From the NCBI RefSeq assembly GCF_002873395.1, contig NZ_MCUV01000013.1, positions 1-64,000 on the forward strand: 64,000 nucleotides of DNA. The letters are read 5' to 3'. Positions 62,516 to 64,000 of this stretch are shown piece after piece. How positions within the stretch are numbered: position 1 is the first letter of the stretch; the number at the start of each line of letters is the position of its first letter. This DNA comes from Vibrio sp. 10N.286.49.B3 (GTDB lineage Bacteria > Pseudomonadota > Gammaproteobacteria > Enterobacterales > Vibrionaceae). A program made the translations under genes and the position numbers. The notes under the pieces are model-generated. The model saw only the letters and a list, made by a program, of their open reading frames with translations. It was not told the DNA's origin and did not search any database.

Positions 62516-62704
62516 TTATTCCCATGCAAGCCATCTCATGCTGGTAACACGGATACGTACGAGTTGCCTTTGCTCTAACCCCCGAGCCGATTTAATACGA
62601 CCAAAATGTATGGGTTGTGCGCCACGATTATCTTGTAAAGTTGCGACCTGAATAAAGGATTTGTGTGTATCTAAGCCAATGAAAATTATGGTATCGTTAT
62701 TCAT
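62516..62704 (-). pseudogene. IS110-family transposase remnant
   Basis: From ATG 62704, NNDTIIFIGLDTHKSFIQVATLQDN is the start of an IS110/IS1111 transposase (first catalytic Asp in GLDTHK of the DEDD domain), followed by PIHFGRI. After about 45 codons the frame loses similarity and stops. About 300-400 residues are missing. The outer sequence (to about 62800) is probably the element's end. Non-functional. Confidence 0.7.
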
Positions 62705-62824
62705 GTGAGCCTCCAGGTTTAGTTGTTTGCACACTAAGTATGGCTCTGGCGTCAAGCTAACTCACGAAAATGGAGGCTAGCACCTCGTGGGGGTCATTAT
62801 GTCTAACAGTATTGAGGGATTTTC

Positions 62825-63520
62825 GTGGCTGATTACATAAATAAAAACATTCTGAGTCAGGCTTATATTCACGTGGAGCCAACGGGAATTGAAACTGAAG
62901 AACAGCTTGAAGCGTTCAAAGAAAACCTAAGAGCGTTTGCGCTTAGTCGTACAGAGTTCTTCTTATCTGATGGACTTGATGTAAACATTGAGTTTGAAGA
63001 AGGTTCAATTAGAGCACGAGTTACGGTAATTGGTACGTTAATGCTTCTACTACAAGGCATTAGCTCATACAAAGACTTTAGAGAAGGTCTTCAATTACTA
63101 CACTCGGATGCTAAATGGTTGTCAGATGCAATCATTTCGGAGTCTCTGTATCAAACCAAAGCAAAACATCATGATGTTATTCGAGTAGAGGCAAGGACTG
63201 GAATAATTGGTTCTGTTCATAAAATTTTGAATCAACTAGGAAGAATAAAAAGTGGTGCCAACGGTGCTATGCTTGCTTCCGACATTGTTGAAAAAATTGA
63301 TGATGCTCAAGATGAGCTATCAAAGTTAATGGACAATATCTGCGATCTAAATGATCGCAACTTAGTTGCTAAAGAGTGCAAATATCTGGTTCAAGAGTTA
63401 CCGGATATTCCTGTTCCGCCAAAAGATAAAACCAATAGCGATCATGCTATCAATGAGTATCGACGCAAAAAGTCTTCACTAAGCTCCTCAGTAGATATTC
63501 ATTTATTCATTGAGAAGTAA
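62825..63520 (+). CDS. Uncharacterised protein of the repeat-flanked array
   Basis: 231 residues with a GTG start behind AGGGA. Not recognised. The N-terminal 60 residues look like a compact alpha/beta unit (TEEQLEAFKENLRAFALSRTEFFLSDGLDVNIEFEEGSIRARV). A moderately hydrophobic stretch follows (TVIGTLMLLLQGISSY, 66-81), which is too short and polar for a sure membrane span, and then a helical coiled part with KIDDAQDELSKLMDNICDL. It ends in a basic Ser-rich tail. It lies between IS110 debris and repeat copy D. Confidence 0.55.
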   Translation: MADYINKNILSQAYIHVEPTGIETEEQLEAFKENLRAFALSRTEFFLSDGLDVNIEFEEGSIRARVTVIGTLMLLLQGISSYKDFREGLQLLHSDAKWLSDAIISESLYQTKAKHHDVIRVEARTGIIGSVHKILNQLGRIKSGANGAMLASDIVEKIDDAQDELSKLMDNICDLNDRNLVAKECKYLVQELPDIPVPPKDKTNSDHAINEYRRKKSSLSSSVDIHLFIEK

Positions 63521-63536
63521 GGTGAAAGCATACTGT

Positions 63537-63692
63537 TAACAAACAAGGATTAAGTGCTGTGTAGCCAACACTTAATTCCAGGTGTTGAACAAGCCCGAAG
63601 CCATTTAATATTAGTAAATTGTGCGATCTTGCATGGTGGGCGCATCACCTTCAATTCTAAAGCGTTTATCTTGACCTTTTATGTTGGTAAAG
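63537..63692. repeat. Structured intergenic repeat, copy D (partial)
   Basis: TAACAAACAAGGATTAAGTG, then CTGTGTAGCCAACACTTAATTCC forming a long stem with the first part. GTGTTGAACAAGCCC and GTGCGATCTTGCATGGTGGGCGCATCACC follow. The central hairpin and GATAAG block are lost here. GCGTTTATCTTGACCTTTTATGTTGGTAAAG (63662-63692) matches a block in the insert region of copy B. Confidence 0.6.
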
Positions 63693-63714
63693 CTTTATAG
63701 TATCGGTATGAAAT

Positions 63715-63978
63715 ATGGACGGAAAACACTCGTGTCAATTTTTAATAAGTAAGAATAGTATTGCAATATATAAGGAAGAATCGACATGGACACTCTCTTT
63801 ATATAAAGAAGCAACGGAAGAAGATCTGGAGTCAAATCATTACTTAGAAATGGTTGGAGAATTAATTGAGAAAATAAAAGTGCCTATAATTCATTGTCCT
63901 TATTGCGGAGAAAAACTTGAAGGTGAGCTAGAAATAGATCGACCACTGTATCAATACATTGATTACTCAAAGTGGTAG
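63715..63978 (+). CDS. Small protein with a Cys-x2-Cys zinc knuckle
   Basis: 87 residues, directly after repeat copy D. An N-terminal beta-rich part (KHSCQFLISKNSIAIYKEESTWTLSLYKEA) is followed by IIHCPYCGEKLEG. Only one CPYC pair is visible, so zinc binding would need dimerisation or other ligands. No family recognised. Cassette-borne immunity-type or regulatory proteins often look like this, but that is speculation. Weak ribosome site. Confidence 0.5.
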   Translation: MDGKHSCQFLISKNSIAIYKEESTWTLSLYKEATEEDLESNHYLEMVGELIEKIKVPIIHCPYCGEKLEGELEIDRPLYQYIDYSKW

Positions 63979-64000
63979 CTTTTGGTTCAAAAACTAAACG

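Noticed and set aside
60162..63692. CRISPR array
   Set aside because: Repeats are long, few, unevenly spaced (about 800-1300 bases) and separated by genes; no short regular repeat-spacer pattern and no cas genes.

Overview
The window looks like chromosomal DNA of a Vibrionaceae gammaproteobacterium (Photobacterium- or Vibrio-like; the species cannot be fixed from sequence alone). The reasons are the moderately AT-rich base composition, a vctPDGC-type catechol-siderophore importer, a formate dehydrogenase fused to a GltD-like flavin module, YghU, an ugpBAEC operon and the DUF2256/CRY-DASH pair. No complete rRNA or tRNA gene and no CRISPR array is present.

Left edge (1-4490) is accessory DNA. 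It starts inside an IS630-like transposase gene. A tight operon follows: a small UvrD/SF1 helicase, a DarT-like (DUF4433) DNA ADP-ribosyltransferase, an ADP-ribosylglycohydrolase with a long unassigned C-terminal extension, and a short AbrB-like protein. It ends at a tRNA 3'-end fragment (T-arm to CCA) followed by a terminator, which reads as the attachment-site scar of a tRNA-integrated island. The helicase/DarT/ARH set is the best candidate for an under-described defence or toxin-antitoxin system here.

4490-19220 is a purine-nitrogen (allantoin) catabolism locus resembling the Klebsiella hpx genes. A perfect-consensus sigma-54 promoter precedes ten co-directional genes: an amino-acid-type ABC importer (4 genes), an RpiR regulator, an SBF-like transporter, an amidase, HpxW-like oxamate amidohydrolase, ureidoglycine-glyoxylate aminotransferase and allantoate amidohydrolase. 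On the minus strand lie allantoinase PuuE, an allantoin/hydantoin racemase and a GntR/FCD regulator. An NCS1 permease is divergent from the regulator, and both are flanked by identical TTGTATACAA palindromes.

19220-30620 holds mostly housekeeping and stress genes: two glutathione transferases, DUF3861, DUF2256 with CRY-DASH, a TPR membrane protein, a small kinase-like protein, a CDF metal exporter, a ComEA-like HhH protein, a ModF-type ATPase with a dead first half, GntR and an EamA transporter. 30620-36260 encodes gluconate/Entner-Doudoroff genes (edd, gntK) divergent from a GPH sugar symporter and GH43 beta-xylosidase. GntR-type boxes lie before gntR and between the two divergent units, suggesting one shared regulon.

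36260-59500 holds a TudS-YbgA fusion, an L,D-transpeptidase, ugpBAEC (with a candidate Pho box), a PAP2 phosphatase, vctPDGC-like iron uptake, a DEAD-box helicase, the 1388-residue formate dehydrogenase, an AbiEi/AbiEii type IV toxin-antitoxin pair, an ABC-2 exporter, a lipoprotein phospholipase-D family enzyme and a YaeR-type metalloprotein.

The right end (59500-64000) is a second accessory zone. Short unrelated genes (methyltransferase, ParD/RelE-like pair on the opposite strand, two orphans, a zinc-knuckle protein, an IS110 remnant) alternate with copies of one structured intergenic repeat family. The layout resembles a mobile cassette array, although canonical attC sites are not demonstrable by eye and no integrase gene is in view.
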